Positions 1 to 9,409 of a stretch of 64,000 bases of DNA are shown here, piece after piece (within the stretch, counting starts at the first letter, position 1; each line of letters begins with the position of its first letter). Position numbers and translations under genes: made by a program. The notes beneath the pieces are model-generated. The model was not told the DNA's origin. It searched no databases and saw only the letters and a list, made by a program, of their open reading frames with translations. Origin of the DNA: Corynebacterium kroppenstedtii (GTDB lineage: Bacteria; Actinomycetota; Actinomycetes; Mycobacteriales; Mycobacteriaceae); contig NZ_QFRA01000001.1 in the NCBI RefSeq assembly GCF_003243515.1, positions 62,001-126,000 of the forward strand, in the 5' to 3' direction.

Positions 1-1591
1 GGGCGTCGTCAAGGCCACGGACCCATGCGTCGATACGTCCAGGTGAATACCCCAGGGCGCGGGCTGCATCGCGGAGGGCCCCTCATCGTCGGTATGTAAT
101 GACATTAGCTACCTGAGCAGCGTTTTCTCTGCCGTACTTGTTATAGCAATACTGGATAACTTCTTCCCGACGGCCCGACTCAATGTCCAGGTCGATATCC
201 GGGGGCCCTTCTCGTTCTGGGCTGAGGAAGCGCTCGAAGAGGAGATCGGCGGCAACGGGATCGACGTTGGTAATTCCGAGGGCAAAGCACACCGCCGAGT
301 TGGCAGATGAACCTCTCCCCTGGGCCAGAATATTGGCTCGGCGGCAAAAGTCGACCAAGTCCGTCACGATGAGGAAATACCCCGGAAAATTTAGGCTCCC
401 AATCACGTTGAGCTCGTGATCAATTTGCGTCCACGCTGCGGGGTTATCCTCCCGTGAACCGTAACGTACTGCACCGCGTTCCTCCACCATGTGCTCGAGC
501 CAGGTGATTTCGGTATATCCTTCCGGGACCGGCCAATCGGGAAGTTCAGGCGCAATGGTGGTCAGCGTGAAGGCACAGTCACGGGCCACAGCAAGCGTGT
601 TCGCTGTGAGCTCCGGATAGTCAGCGTCAAACATTTCCACCCCACTGCGCAGATATGTCCCGCCGATAGGATGTGTGTACGGCTCCGCATCCTCGACATC
701 TTTCCGATACCTCAGTGCTGTTTTCGCCCCAGCTAGACGCCCACTTTTGGGCCGCGCCGCGGTAGCCGCGGAGGAATACACCGCCGCTAGACCCAGCTGT
801 TCAGCGGCCTCCAACTGTTCTTCATGACGGTCGGCATCATCGGGCACGAGCAGCCGATCCAGCTCCACAACAACCCGAGGGAAAAGCTCCACCAGCTCAT
901 CAAGGTGAGGCGTCCATGAATAGTCGGCCAGTATGATCCAATGGTCACCACCGCGCCGAGCTAGCTCGTCAATAGGCGGATAGCGCACCTCATTCTTCTC
1001 TCCTGTACACATGTGCGCTTCGGAAATCACGCGCGATAGGCGTCGATAGCCCTCCGCACCACGGCACAGCACCGCTAAAATTCTTTCGCTTTTCGACGCC
1101 ACAGCCTTGGGTGAGGAAAGCGAGCGTTGCGACGAGGAAGGGGACGCCGACGCAACAGACTGCGTCAACGTCAGCTCTGCGCCGAAAATCGTCGCGATTC
1201 CGGAATCGGCGGCAGCTTCTGCGAATTGAACAGCGCCATATACCCCATCACGGTCCACCAGTGCGAGCGCTTCGAGGCCTAATTCAGCAGCTGAATCCAC
1301 CATCTCTGCAGGCGACGACGCACCACGAAGAAATGAGTATGCCGAACATGCGTGCAGTTCGGCAAAAGGAATATGGTCACGTTGGTTAACTGTCACACGA
1401 GAACCCTCGTCCCGATGAGACACCGTCGTCACCACATCCGCCCGCGTCGAAGAAACCGCCGATGACGTGGCATTTGGTGAGACTTCCGAGGTAGCGATGG
1501 AGTCAGTATCCGTTCCTGATAAGATACGCTCCAGCCGTGACCACGACAGTGGCCTGCCATTCATTGAGCCTCGAGCCGTCACCCAATCCAT
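1..1591 (-). pseudogene. dnaE2: Error-prone DNA polymerase DnaE2, broken by an in-frame TGA; runs off the window start
   Basis: The family is a C-family polymerase alpha subunit that does SOS-induced translesion synthesis with ImuB and ImuA'. The 502 residues before the stop include the PHP domain (around HACSAYSFLRGASSP) and the polymerase core with the catalytic PDIDLDIE motif near residue 465. A TGA at 83-85 (minus strand) then interrupts the frame. Reading on through it, in the same frame, gives GALRDAARALGYSPGR, which is the normal DnaE2 continuation after VANVITYR. The stop replaces what is usually an Arg codon, so CGA to TGA is the simplest explanation. The rest of this gene of about 1,050 codons lies outside the window. 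Identity is secure; loss of function is inferred from the stop. Confidence 0.9.
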
Positions 1592-1601
1592 AGCGCTAGA
1601 T

Positions 1602-1617
1602 TAGTACGAGTGTTCGA
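1602..1617. promoter_or_regulatory. Degenerate LexA (SOS) box upstream of dnaE2
   Basis: TAGTACGAGTGTTCGA lies 11 bases before the dnaE2 start. It keeps the right half GTTCGA of the corynebacterial LexA consensus TCGAACANNTGTTCGA and differs at three places. The position fits an SOS operator, but this match alone is weak. Confidence 0.4.
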
Positions 1618-1778
1618 TTATCGCTAGTGTGTTTCCTCACAATTAACACATCGCCTGACAACGCCCTGTTTTTCATCCACCATACCGTCATAAATCCGTT
1701 GCACATGGCTTACTACCTCGCTCATTAGGATCAAATTTTTATATCTCTTCACAAGAAGGCAGAATAAGTCTCAACAAT

Positions 1779-1794
1779 TAGACAGCTTGGTCTA
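1779..1794. promoter_or_regulatory. McbR operator, perfect TAGAC-N6-GTCTA
   Basis: A perfect palindrome TAGAC-AGCTTG-GTCTA lies about 170 bases upstream of metQ. This is the published binding motif of McbR, the corynebacterial TetR-type repressor of methionine and cysteine genes. Its place directly before a methionine-uptake operon supports both the site and the operon assignment. Confidence 0.8.
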
Positions 1795-1966
1795 TGATTT
1801 TGGCCGTTGGGGTATCACTTCACGTGAGCTCATCTCCACCGTCCGAGCACGGCCAGCTTCGTCTGGCCTCACCGCTGTGGCCTCGAGTTAGGGCACAGCG
1901 CTTTAGAGACTCGCTAACAAGTACACACCATCACGACACCCACACGAATGAAGGGACACAACCATC

Positions 1967-2857
1967 ATGGTCACATCATTACGGCGTCTCAGCGCGCTCA
2001 TCCTGGCGTCTGGGCTCACGCTGACCGGCGTCACCGCGTGCCATCCGCCGGGAGAAAGCGGCGGTGGATCTAACACCGTGACCATTGGTACGACAGATTC
2101 GTCAAAAACAGCATGGACGGTTTTTCGTCAAGAAGCTGAGAAAGAAGGCGTCCACTTGGATGTCCAAGATTTCTCGGATTACAACACGCCGAATACTGCG
2201 CTCAGTGAAGGCGTCTTGGATGTGAATTTATTCCAGCACATTAAATTCTTGGCGTCGTATAACGTCGAATCTAATTCGGATCTTGTTCCTGTTGGCTCGA
2301 CAGAAATTGTTCCACTCGCTTTGTTCTATAAGGGTCATACAGACATTAATGACCTTAAAGACGGAACATCAATCGCTATTCCCAATGACAGCACTAACCA
2401 GGGCCGCGCTATTAACCTTCTCGAAGCACAGCACCTTGTGACGCTGAAGAAAACGGGCCTTTTGAATCCTACGCCAGCGGACATCGATCAATCGCAATCG
2501 AAGGTCAGCGTGACCCCTGTCGACGCTGCTCAAACGGCTACGGCATGGGGTGAAGGCACGCCCGCCGTCGTCAATAACACGTCTCTTCTTCGTGCGGGAA
2601 TTGATCCGAGGACGGCAATCGCTGCTGATGATCCCAAGGCTGAAAATGCAAAGCCATATATCAATGTTCTCGCCACTCGGCCCGAAAAGAAGAATGACGA
2701 AAACATCAAGAAATTGGTAAAAGCGTGGCACAGCGACGCCGTACAAAAGGCGAATGCGGAAGATACGAAGGGGACGTCCGTCTCTGTTGATCTCCCCGCT
2801 AACCAACTAGAGGATATTTTGAAAGATACTGAAAAGAAAACACGGGAGGAATCCTAA
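1967..2857 (+). CDS. metQ: Methionine ABC transporter substrate-binding lipoprotein MetQ
   Basis: A 296-residue NlpA/MetQ-family solute-binding protein that delivers methionine to MetNI at the outer face of the membrane. The N-terminus is a lipoprotein signal with a hydrophobic stretch ending in the lipobox GVTAC (Cys near residue 25). The following segment (IGTTDSSKTAW, DYNTPNTALSEGVLDVNLFQH) matches the family's ligand-binding region. The stop codon overlaps the metN start by one base (TAATG), so translation is coupled. A perfect McbR-type operator lies upstream, implying repression when S-adenosylhomocysteine is low. The ATG start is followed by a normal signal peptide, so no alternative start is needed. 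Confidence 0.93.
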   Translation: MVTSLRRLSALILASGLTLTGVTACHPPGESGGGSNTVTIGTTDSSKTAWTVFRQEAEKEGVHLDVQDFSDYNTPNTALSEGVLDVNLFQHIKFLASYNVESNSDLVPVGSTEIVPLALFYKGHTDINDLKDGTSIAIPNDSTNQGRAINLLEAQHLVTLKKTGLLNPTPADIDQSQSKVSVTPVDAAQTATAWGEGTPAVVNNTSLLRAGIDPRTAIAADDPKAENAKPYINVLATRPEKKNDENIKKLVKAWHSDAVQKANAEDTKGTSVSVDLPANQLEDILKDTEKKTREES

Positions 2858-3969
2858 TGGCATCGATTCCAACAGAGAATTCCACCCAGCCGGCTTCCGC
2901 CGACTCCACACTCACTTTTGATGACCGCCCGACAGATCACGGCACCCGGGTGGAGTTCCGCGATGTCACCAAGACGTTCAAACAGGGCAAACGCGATACT
3001 CACGCGCTTAACGGGATTTCGCTCACCGTTGAGCCGGGCGAGATTCTGGGCGTTATCGGATATTCCGGCGCGGGTAAATCCACGCTGGTTCGCATGATTA
3101 ACGGTTTGGACCGGCCCACCTCGGGGTCGGTCACGCTGGGTAGCACCACGATCACCGATTTGCCGGAGCGGAAACTCCGTGGCCTCCGCAAGAACATCGG
3201 CATGATTTTCCAGCAGTTCAACCTGATGAATTCCCGGACCGCCGCTACCAATGTGGCGTACCCCCTAGCACTCGCCAAGGTTCCGCGCTCTCAGCGCTCG
3301 AAGCGCGTCAAGGAATTGCTCGACTTCGTCGGATTGGACGATAAGGGCAAGAACTATCCTGACCAGCTATCGGGTGGTCAGAAGCAGCGTGTGGGAATTG
3401 CCCGCTCGCTGGCAACCGACCCTTCACTTCTTCTTGCCGACGAGGCAACGTCGGCACTGGATCCGGAAACGACTCAAGATGTTCTGGATCTGCTGCACAA
3501 GGTGAACCGGGAGCTCGGGATCACCATTGTTGTGATTACTCACGAAATGGAAGTTGTTCGTTCTATCGCAGACCGCGTGGCCGTGATGGAAAAGGGCAAG
3601 GTCGTCGAATATGGGCCGGTGCACGAGATTTTCTCTCACCCTCGTGAGGAAGTGACCAAGCGGTTCGTCGCAACTGCTCTTCGTGATACTCCCGAGGGGC
3701 GCGAGCGTGATTCGCTACTCACGGAGGTGGCCAATAATCCGCGTGAGCGGCTGATCACGGTTCGTGTCGACGATGCTCGCGACCTGAGCTCGGCGTTTGC
3801 CCTGGCTACCGAGCGCAATGTGACCGTCGGGTTTGTGCATGGGGCTGTGAATAATATCCAGGAGCATTCATTCGGACGGTTGACGGTGAAGCTGACCGGG
3901 CCAGAGGACGGCGTCAAGGATGTTGTTGCCCGTCTTGCCGAGTTAACCGAGTGTGAGGAGATCAACTAA
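2857..3969 (+). CDS. metN: Methionine ABC transporter ATP-binding protein MetN
   Basis: A 370-residue cytoplasmic ATPase that powers methionine import with MetI and MetQ. It has Walker A (GYSGAGKST, about residue 68), the signature LSGGQKQR and Walker B with the catalytic Glu (LLLADEATSALDP). The last roughly 90 residues form a NIL domain, the regulatory domain that binds methionine and causes trans-inhibition in known MetN proteins. The N-terminus carries about 30 extra residues before the ABC core. It overlaps metQ and metI by one base at each end (TAATG), so the three genes form one tightly coupled operon. Confidence 0.95.
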   Translation: MASIPTENSTQPASADSTLTFDDRPTDHGTRVEFRDVTKTFKQGKRDTHALNGISLTVEPGEILGVIGYSGAGKSTLVRMINGLDRPTSGSVTLGSTTITDLPERKLRGLRKNIGMIFQQFNLMNSRTAATNVAYPLALAKVPRSQRSKRVKELLDFVGLDDKGKNYPDQLSGGQKQRVGIARSLATDPSLLLADEATSALDPETTQDVLDLLHKVNRELGITIVVITHEMEVVRSIADRVAVMEKGKVVEYGPVHEIFSHPREEVTKRFVATALRDTPEGRERDSLLTEVANNPRERLITVRVDDARDLSSAFALATERNVTVGFVHGAVNNIQEHSFGRLTVKLTGPEDGVKDVVARLAELTECEEIN

Positions 3970-4739
3970 TGGTCAGCGTAGCGTTACATACTGCCGACGC
4001 CCTGGCTGGCGTGGGCACATCAATTCACAATGCCGTGGCTCACGGCACCGTGGCGCGCGATCTTGTTCTTGCGTCGGGGACGACGGACTGGGGCAATTTG
4101 AAGCCGACGATGATCACGGCGTTTTGGACGACGCTATGGATGGTTGGCTGGACGATCCTTCTGGGTGGCCTGTTTGGGCTGATCATCGGCGTATTGCTGT
4201 ATGCGTCGAGGTCGTCTGGCGTGTTGGCCAATAAGCCTTTGTACTGGACGCTGAATATTTTGGTGAACATTATCCGCCCGATACCGTTCATCATTTTGAT
4301 TGCGGCGGCCGGTCCTCTGACGAAGGCCGTGATGGGGACGACGATCGGCACGGAGGCGGCCACGTTCGTCATGGTGATTGCTGCGACTTTTGCGGTAGCC
4401 CGCATTGTGGAGCAGAACCTGGTGAGTGTTGATCCTGGCGTTGTTGAGGCTGCCCGGGCGATGGGTGCTTCGCCGCTGAAGATTTTGTGGAGTGTGGTGA
4501 TCCGTGAGGCTTTGGGCCCGTTGATCTTGGGTTACACGTTCATCTTTATAGCGATTGTCGATATGTCCGCGATGGCTGGCTATATCGGCGGTGGCGGTTT
4601 GGGTGACTTCGCCATCACGTATGGTTACCGTGCTTTCGACTGGAACGTCACGTTGGTGGCGACGGTGATTATCATCGTGCTGGTGCAATTCGCCCAGTTG
4701 ATTGGTAACACGCTTGCACGGCTGGTCATGCGCCGATAG
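3969..4739 (+). CDS. metI: Methionine ABC transporter permease MetI
   Basis: A 256-residue integral membrane permease with the MetI-type transmembrane domain. About five to six hydrophobic segments are visible, beginning near residue 50. The cytoplasmic coupling (EAA) loop reads VEAARAMGASPLKILWSV, the contact point for MetN. The usual family length is about 220; the extra N-terminal residues precede the first membrane helix. It is the last gene of metQNI and is followed by a rho-independent terminator at 4794-4826. Confidence 0.94.
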   Translation: MVSVALHTADALAGVGTSIHNAVAHGTVARDLVLASGTTDWGNLKPTMITAFWTTLWMVGWTILLGGLFGLIIGVLLYASRSSGVLANKPLYWTLNILVNIIRPIPFIILIAAAGPLTKAVMGTTIGTEAATFVMVIAATFAVARIVEQNLVSVDPGVVEAARAMGASPLKILWSVVIREALGPLILGYTFIFIAIVDMSAMAGYIGGGGLGDFAITYGYRAFDWNVTLVATVIIIVLVQFAQLIGNTLARLVMRR

Positions 4740-4789
4740 CGCATAGCGCAGTTGGCGCCGACAGTGCTGGTTGCGCTTAACGCGAGGAT

Positions 4790-5875
4790 CTAGACCTGGG
4801 TGACATGGTGTGCCACCCAGGTTTTTCCATGTTTCGGGGGTTTTCCACACGAAGCCATGACGTCCCCAGCCGACACCTGCTCGAGTTGAACAACCCACGT
4901 TTCTCCACGTGATGTCTCGACGGTTCGCCACGCTGTTTTCGGGCGGTGGTCGTCTTTTGAACTGTGAGCGTCGGGGCTGCGGTCGTGGGCGGCTATTTCT
5001 TTTTCTGCTCTTTCTTGTTCCTGATCTGTCGTGTCTCTGACGACGAGACTGCCGACGGGAACTGTATGCGCGCCGAGCTGTTGTGCGACGGCGATTTCGG
5101 CGGTCTGTCCCGGCGCGTCCCAACATCCGCGACCGCGCAAGCCGGTGAGGTACATGTGTCCTTGCGCGCTGGTTTTCACGGCGTCGATGGCCTGGCCTGT
5201 GGGGATTCGCCCGTAAGAGTATCCCCAGGGGAGCAGGATCATGGTGGGCGCAAAGCGGTGTCCTTTGGAGTGCGAGGTCTCCCACACCTCATCACCGGAG
5301 AAGCACGTTTGCATTCCCGCTGCGAGAGGCCGTCCTTTGATTGCGCAGCAGCGGTCTCGTTTCCCGTGCGTGCAGACAAGCATGATCGGATGCTTGACGC
5401 GTTCAACGGGCCGGGCGGGAAGTTCGCTTCTCCCCCATGCACCGTCGGCAAGAGCTTGGATGTCGAGATGCAGGAGGTCTTCGACGTCGGAGATGCGCGT
5501 GGTATAGCAGGTGCCTTGGTCTGTTCTGGCTATATAGATTTTTCTTTCATCGCGGAATTGCCCAGCTCTGCCGGGTTTTCTGATGAACTGCATTGATGCG
5601 CCATTGTCTTTAAGGACTTTCTTGAGGGGCGCGGTGAGGTCTCCCAAGACATCGTCGTCCATAATGTCCCGGCCCCACCCTTTAAGATATTCGACCGCCA
5701 GGAAAAGTGTCATGGATTTGGCTGTGCCGGGGAGAGCTTCGTTGCCAAAGTCTGAGCATCGCATAGTTTTCCACGCCTCGTCGGCCTGGTTGGCCTCAGC
5801 ACCCTGACGGGCTGAACTCGCACGCTGTGCACTTATTTGTTCTGCTGCCTTTTCTTGCGTAGCTTGTTCCTCCAT
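4790..5875 (-). CDS. Sucrase/ferredoxin-like (Apd1/AIM32-type) thioredoxin-fold protein
   Basis: A 361-residue cytoplasmic protein of the Suc/Fer-like family, thioredoxin-fold proteins that in yeast Apd1 and Aim32 carry an unusual [2Fe-2S] cluster. The signature elements are CTHGKRDRCCAIKG (about residue 190), which supplies cysteines, and the later SHSKGHRFAPTMILLPWG with its conserved histidines. The true substrate is unknown in actinobacteria. The start at 5875 is chosen because AGGAAGG lies 4 bases before that ATG; longer reading frames to 5947 lack a ribosome site and would overlap the end of imuB. The C-terminal 60 residues are charged and low in conservation. Confidence 0.8.
   Translation of the reverse strand: MEEQATQEKAAEQISAQRASSARQGAEANQADEAWKTMRCSDFGNEALPGTAKSMTLFLAVEYLKGWGRDIMDDDVLGDLTAPLKKVLKDNGASMQFIRKPGRAGQFRDERKIYIARTDQGTCYTTRISDVEDLLHLDIQALADGAWGRSELPARPVERVKHPIMLVCTHGKRDRCCAIKGRPLAAGMQTCFSGDEVWETSHSKGHRFAPTMILLPWGYSYGRIPTGQAIDAVKTSAQGHMYLTGLRGRGCWDAPGQTAEIAVAQQLGAHTVPVGSLVVRDTTDQEQERAEKEIAAHDRSPDAHSSKDDHRPKTAWRTVETSRGETWVVQLEQVSAGDVMASCGKPPKHGKTWVAHHVTQV
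4794..4826 (+). terminator. Rho-independent terminator of metQNI
   Basis: A perfect 9-bp stem (ACCTGGGTG with CACCCAGGT), an 11-base loop and then five T residues. It lies inside the last codons of the convergent minus-strand gene that ends at 4790, so those bases serve both roles. Confidence 0.85.
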
Positions 5876-5927
5876 GTGGCCTTCCTTGGTGGTCATAGAG
5901 CATGAGGGTACCCGCGTGCTGCATGGT

Positions 5928-7649
5928 TCACCGATATACGCCTTCAATTCGCCACTTCTTTCCTCGGCAGATGAGTAGCAACCCGCTGGGTTGGTTTGTT
6001 GTCACTTGCAGTCGTGCGAAGCGACGTCCTTGTGCCCACCATTGCTCATCGACGGGCCAGGGGCCGGACCAGCCTGTGATGTCATAGCGCTTAGTTCCCC
6101 ATGTCACACAGGCTGGTTGGGCACTAAGTAGTGAGCGCCCTGTCACGATAATGTCGCGGCCGTCTTCGTCGAGAAGAGAGACTCCACTCACAGGGTGTGC
6201 AGCACTAGGCCCACGCTCGACGCGTTTGGTGACTGGGATGGGGGCTGGAAATTGACCTGGCCACGCATACGTACTGCTCGGGAGGTTAGGGGCGGATTCC
6301 CCCACGGGGACAAGAGCGATGCGGTCCTCTGGGCCGCGTCCGCCTTTCAGCACTGGAGTGCATATTCTGTCTGGTCCCAGCATTGTCTGTACCCGAGCTA
6401 GTGCGGCATGGGCAGCATGGTCTTCCTTGGCACCCCATAAACCACGCATGGAGCTGTTCTTCGTTTCAATGGGGTCAAGGGTGAGTTCGCATACGCCCAC
6501 ACCGACCGGGGTTGCATCGACCTCGACGCTATCGGGCACCCCAGCGTTATTGAGTGCATCCGATTCATATTCAGATTCCCCGACTGTGGCAGCAGCATGT
6601 GATACAAAACGGTGAAGCCACCCTTCCAGGTGCCACCGCACTCGTTGGACAATGGCGTGCTCGGTGAGCTGGTCCGTGCACCGCCATACTCGTTCCAATT
6701 CTTGATCCCCATCGGGGGTGCGAATAAGTGCTCGTATAACAACGCGCAAACATATTTGCCCTCTATCGGAGAGTTGATCGTGAAGATCTGCCGCTAACCG
6801 ACGGCCAATAAACGCGACCGTATCGGAGCGGGACGCGGGCGAATCACAATGATGCGTAACGGCCAGATCACTGCTGTTTTCTTGGGGAGCGAGCCGCCGC
6901 GATGGAGCACCACGGGCGATAGACCACCACCACAAGCCCTCTGCCCCAAAACGAGACGGCACATCTCACCGCGATAGGGCAGCCCAGTCCTTCATGCGTG
7001 TTATGCCCATTTTCTCGAGGGTGTCCACGAGTTCTCGGGGTTGGTCTAGTACTTTGTCCTCGCACAATGTCCGTACAGGTAGCCCGACCAAGAAATCTGC
7101 ATCGTGCCCCTCCGGGATAGTCATTCCCCGACGAGCAGCAAACACCGCAGTAGATAGTGTCCCTGCAGCTCCTGCGATAACGTCCACTCCCAGCCGAGCA
7201 ACCGCATCAAGAACCATGGTGATCGCGCGTTCTTCTGAGCCGTAATACTTCACCAGGGGCGCCGACTTCACAGCAATGAGACCGGGACGCAAAAGCTCGA
7301 TACCAGCGGAAATGGAGTCTACGTCGGCAACAAAGTCTTCAAAATATTTGGCATCGCGGTCGTCGTCGGCAGGCATGATGTGCATCGTCGGGCATAGCGA
7401 CTGAGCCTGTCTGCGTTTCATGCCGCGTCGGACTCCTACATGCCGCGCCTGGCGGTCACACACATACACGCCATGCTGGTCCACCAATGCCAGTGACCCA
7501 TCCGGAACCTCGTTGTCACGGCGGGCAGCATAGAGAGGAAAATCTGGGACCCAGAGGACTATTGTTCGCTCATCCACGGGCACGCCTGACTGGTCACCAT
7601 GGGAATTATCCGTGCACTGAACTGCATCAATAGAGTTATTCGGTGTCAT
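5928..7649 (-). pseudogene. imuB: ImuB, catalytically dead Y-family polymerase homologue, split by in-frame TGA
   Basis: ImuB is the adaptor that recruits DnaE2 and ImuA' to the sliding clamp. The first 227 codons match the family: VLWVPDFPLYAA at the N-terminus and the palm region (ELLRPGLIAVKSAPLVKYYG). A TGA at 6966-6968 follows WAALSR. The same frame then continues with DVPSRFGAEG, the helix-hairpin-helix/little-finger continuation, and runs 340 more codons to 5928. The whole would be about 573 residues, normal for ImuB. The lesion again fits CGA to TGA. It sits 60 bases downstream of the disrupted imuA', the usual operon order. Confidence 0.88.
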
Positions 7650-7708
7650 CCTGCGGCCTCCACTGCGTTCAGATCAAGAGCTTTCACGCTCTTGCGCCAA
7701 TGGTGAGT

Positions 7709-8515
7709 CTACGTCGGACGGTGGTGTCGTATCGGCTGGGCGAAGGAACCCACGCCCATATGCCACTGTCCTCGCTGGGGAGGTCGATGCCGATCCTCCA
7801 CCCGCATATCCACACTCATCCCGCGAATGCGCCCTCGACCTCGGCCTAAACCGCGAAAAGCGCTCACGATGGCGTCGATACGCAAAGAAACACCAGGCCG
7901 CCGCACACCGCAGACAAGAAGGGCACATCGAGACGAGCGCACACGGCTCATCACTGGTCGAGCCAATGATGGCGGCACATCTGCTTGCCCCTGGCCGCAA
8001 TAAATGACAAGGCCCATCCCTTCGCACAGCACACCCAGCACGCTGAGAGGATCGGGGCGCTGACATCCGCACCGCCAGTAGCGTCGGGACAATCGACCAC
8101 GGCGATTAACGATAAATCACCGCCCGCACCTGAGACCGCAGCCCACAAAAGGTCGCTCGGTCCGATAACAGCAACGTGTTTTCCCGCAGCGGTCACCTGG
8201 GCAATGATCTGCACCAGCGCCGTCGAACAATCCGCGATCGACGTTGCCGCGCCACGAGGAAGACCACCCAGCGATGTCAGCTCCCCCAGTGGACCCTGCA
8301 GAGAGAACCTCCAGCATCGAACGTTCGAACGATTCTTTACCCTCAGGATGCGAACGTCGTTCAGCAGAATACGGCAAAGAGTCAGATTCCTTGGCTTGAG
8401 AATAGTCTGGGACCGACACCAGATGAGCCATGCGCGAGCGCAGGATCTCCACTTTTTCATCATTCGAAAGTGCAGTAAGGTCCGTAGCTACTGCGCCAGC
8501 CCCCACCTGCGTCAT
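7709..8515 (-). pseudogene. imuA': ImuA' (RecA-like mutasome component) with two frameshifts
   Basis: Three overlapping frames together rebuild one ImuA'-like protein of about 270 residues. The first frame starts at 8515 (MTQVGAGAVATDLTALS) and runs to about 8310. The second carries GPLGELTSLGGLPRG and VTAAGKHVAVIGPSDLL. The third carries VLCEGMGLVIYCGQG and FRGLGRGRGRIRGMSVD to 7709. The first break fits loss of one CT unit from a CTCTCT tract near 8306. The second fits loss of a single base near 8054 in the GGATCGGGGC stretch. Together they restore the frame, but about 85 residues between them are read wrongly. Family assignment rests on gene order with imuB and the RecA-like core pattern. 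Confidence 0.78.
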
Positions 8516-8943
8516 CTTTGATCAGTCCCCACGCACAGTGCAGGATAAAAATGGCCGTTTACCTGCTCATACATAAGTCCACAGGGTGACAAAAGGAGAG
8601 ATAACCACCCCACCCACATAGCTCGCAGAGTAGACGATATACGATTTTTAGAACGTACGTACCCATAAAAATAAGCCACTATCGTCCACCTTCTTCATTG
8701 AGCGTCGGCTATACTTCATATTCATCGCACCTTCGAGCTGAAGGAGCTATGAACAGTTGTACCGGTCCACCCGGACATAAAAATGGAAAACTCGTGGAAT
8801 TATCGTACACAAGTTCGATATAAAAGTCGAGGGGGACACACAAGGCGCCCCACACGACCCCACGCACAAAGAAAACGCCTGGTCAATCCCCAGACCTAGG
8901 CGCACTAGCCGCTACTGATGGCCAAACAACTACCCTGAAACAT
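8516..8943. promoter_or_regulatory. Intergenic region with a LexA-like box at 8803-8818
   Basis: This 430-bp region separates the divergent imuA' and the membrane protein at 8944. It holds TCGTACACAAGTTCGA at 8803-8818, two differences from the LexA consensus TCGAACANNTGTTCGA. The site could serve either gene; SOS control of imuA' is the expected role. I see no other gene here. Confidence 0.5.
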
Positions 8944-9408
8944 ATGACTAACGACGACACTCCCCGCGACAACAACCGTGAAGCGTCCGACCACGAGCTC
9001 ACTGAATCCGAGTACATCACCACGGTCTCGACGCCGAATCTGGTGCGAACTATCGCGTCGCTTCTCCTCGGTGGCGCTGTGGGCGTCATGGGTTTCGCCA
9101 TCGCGCCGCTGCTTAAAGTCATCCTGCTCATCGTCCTCGCAGGAGCTGGGCTACTTTTCATCACTATTCACCCGTACCGACGTGACGTGAGCGCCGCCTA
9201 CATGAATCGATACGGGGAATACCGGACCACAGCCCGACGGCTCATCCCCCTCTTCCCCGACTGGCTAGCCCTCATGATCCTCCCCGCTATCCCCATGCAA
9301 GGAACGTTCCTGGGCATCATCGCCTTCGTTGTAGCCAGCGTCTATAACTACCTCGTTTTCCCCTGGATAGACGGCACTGCATACACCCAAGAACCGGACA
9401 CCCCGTAG
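8944..9408 (+). CDS. Small four-helix membrane protein, unknown function
   Basis: A 154-residue protein that I do not recognise beyond being membrane-embedded. The first 35 residues are acidic and hydrophilic. Two adjacent hydrophobic stretches follow (about residues 38-80, around VGVMGFAIAPLL and VLAGAGLLFITI). A basic loop (HPYRRDVSAAYMNRYGEYRTTARR) comes next, then two more (LALMILPAIPM and GIIAFVVASVYNYLVF). It converges on guaA, and no operon partner is adjacent. No clear ribosome site lies before the ATG, so the start is uncertain. Confidence 0.6.
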   Translation: MTNDDTPRDNNREASDHELTESEYITTVSTPNLVRTIASLLLGGAVGVMGFAIAPLLKVILLIVLAGAGLLFITIHPYRRDVSAAYMNRYGEYRTTARRLIPLFPDWLALMILPAIPMQGTFLGIIAFVVASVYNYLVFPWIDGTAYTQEPDTP

Positions 9409-9409
9409 T

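Noticed and set aside
4134..5285. Long antisense frames across metI, gcvP, putA and pyc
   Set aside because: They are high-GC shadows of well-identified genes and have no domains of their own.
83..7000. The TGA codons in dnaE2 and imuB as programmed recoding (selenocysteine or read-through)
   Set aside because: No downstream hairpin typical of a selenocysteine element is seen, the aligned residue in homologues is not Cys, and imuA' in the same pathway is independently broken. Loss by mutation is simpler.
8325..8345. Palindrome TCGAACGTTCGA resembling a LexA site
   Set aside because: It lies inside the imuA' coding region about 180 bases past its start, the wrong place for an operator, and the spacing of the LexA halves is absent.
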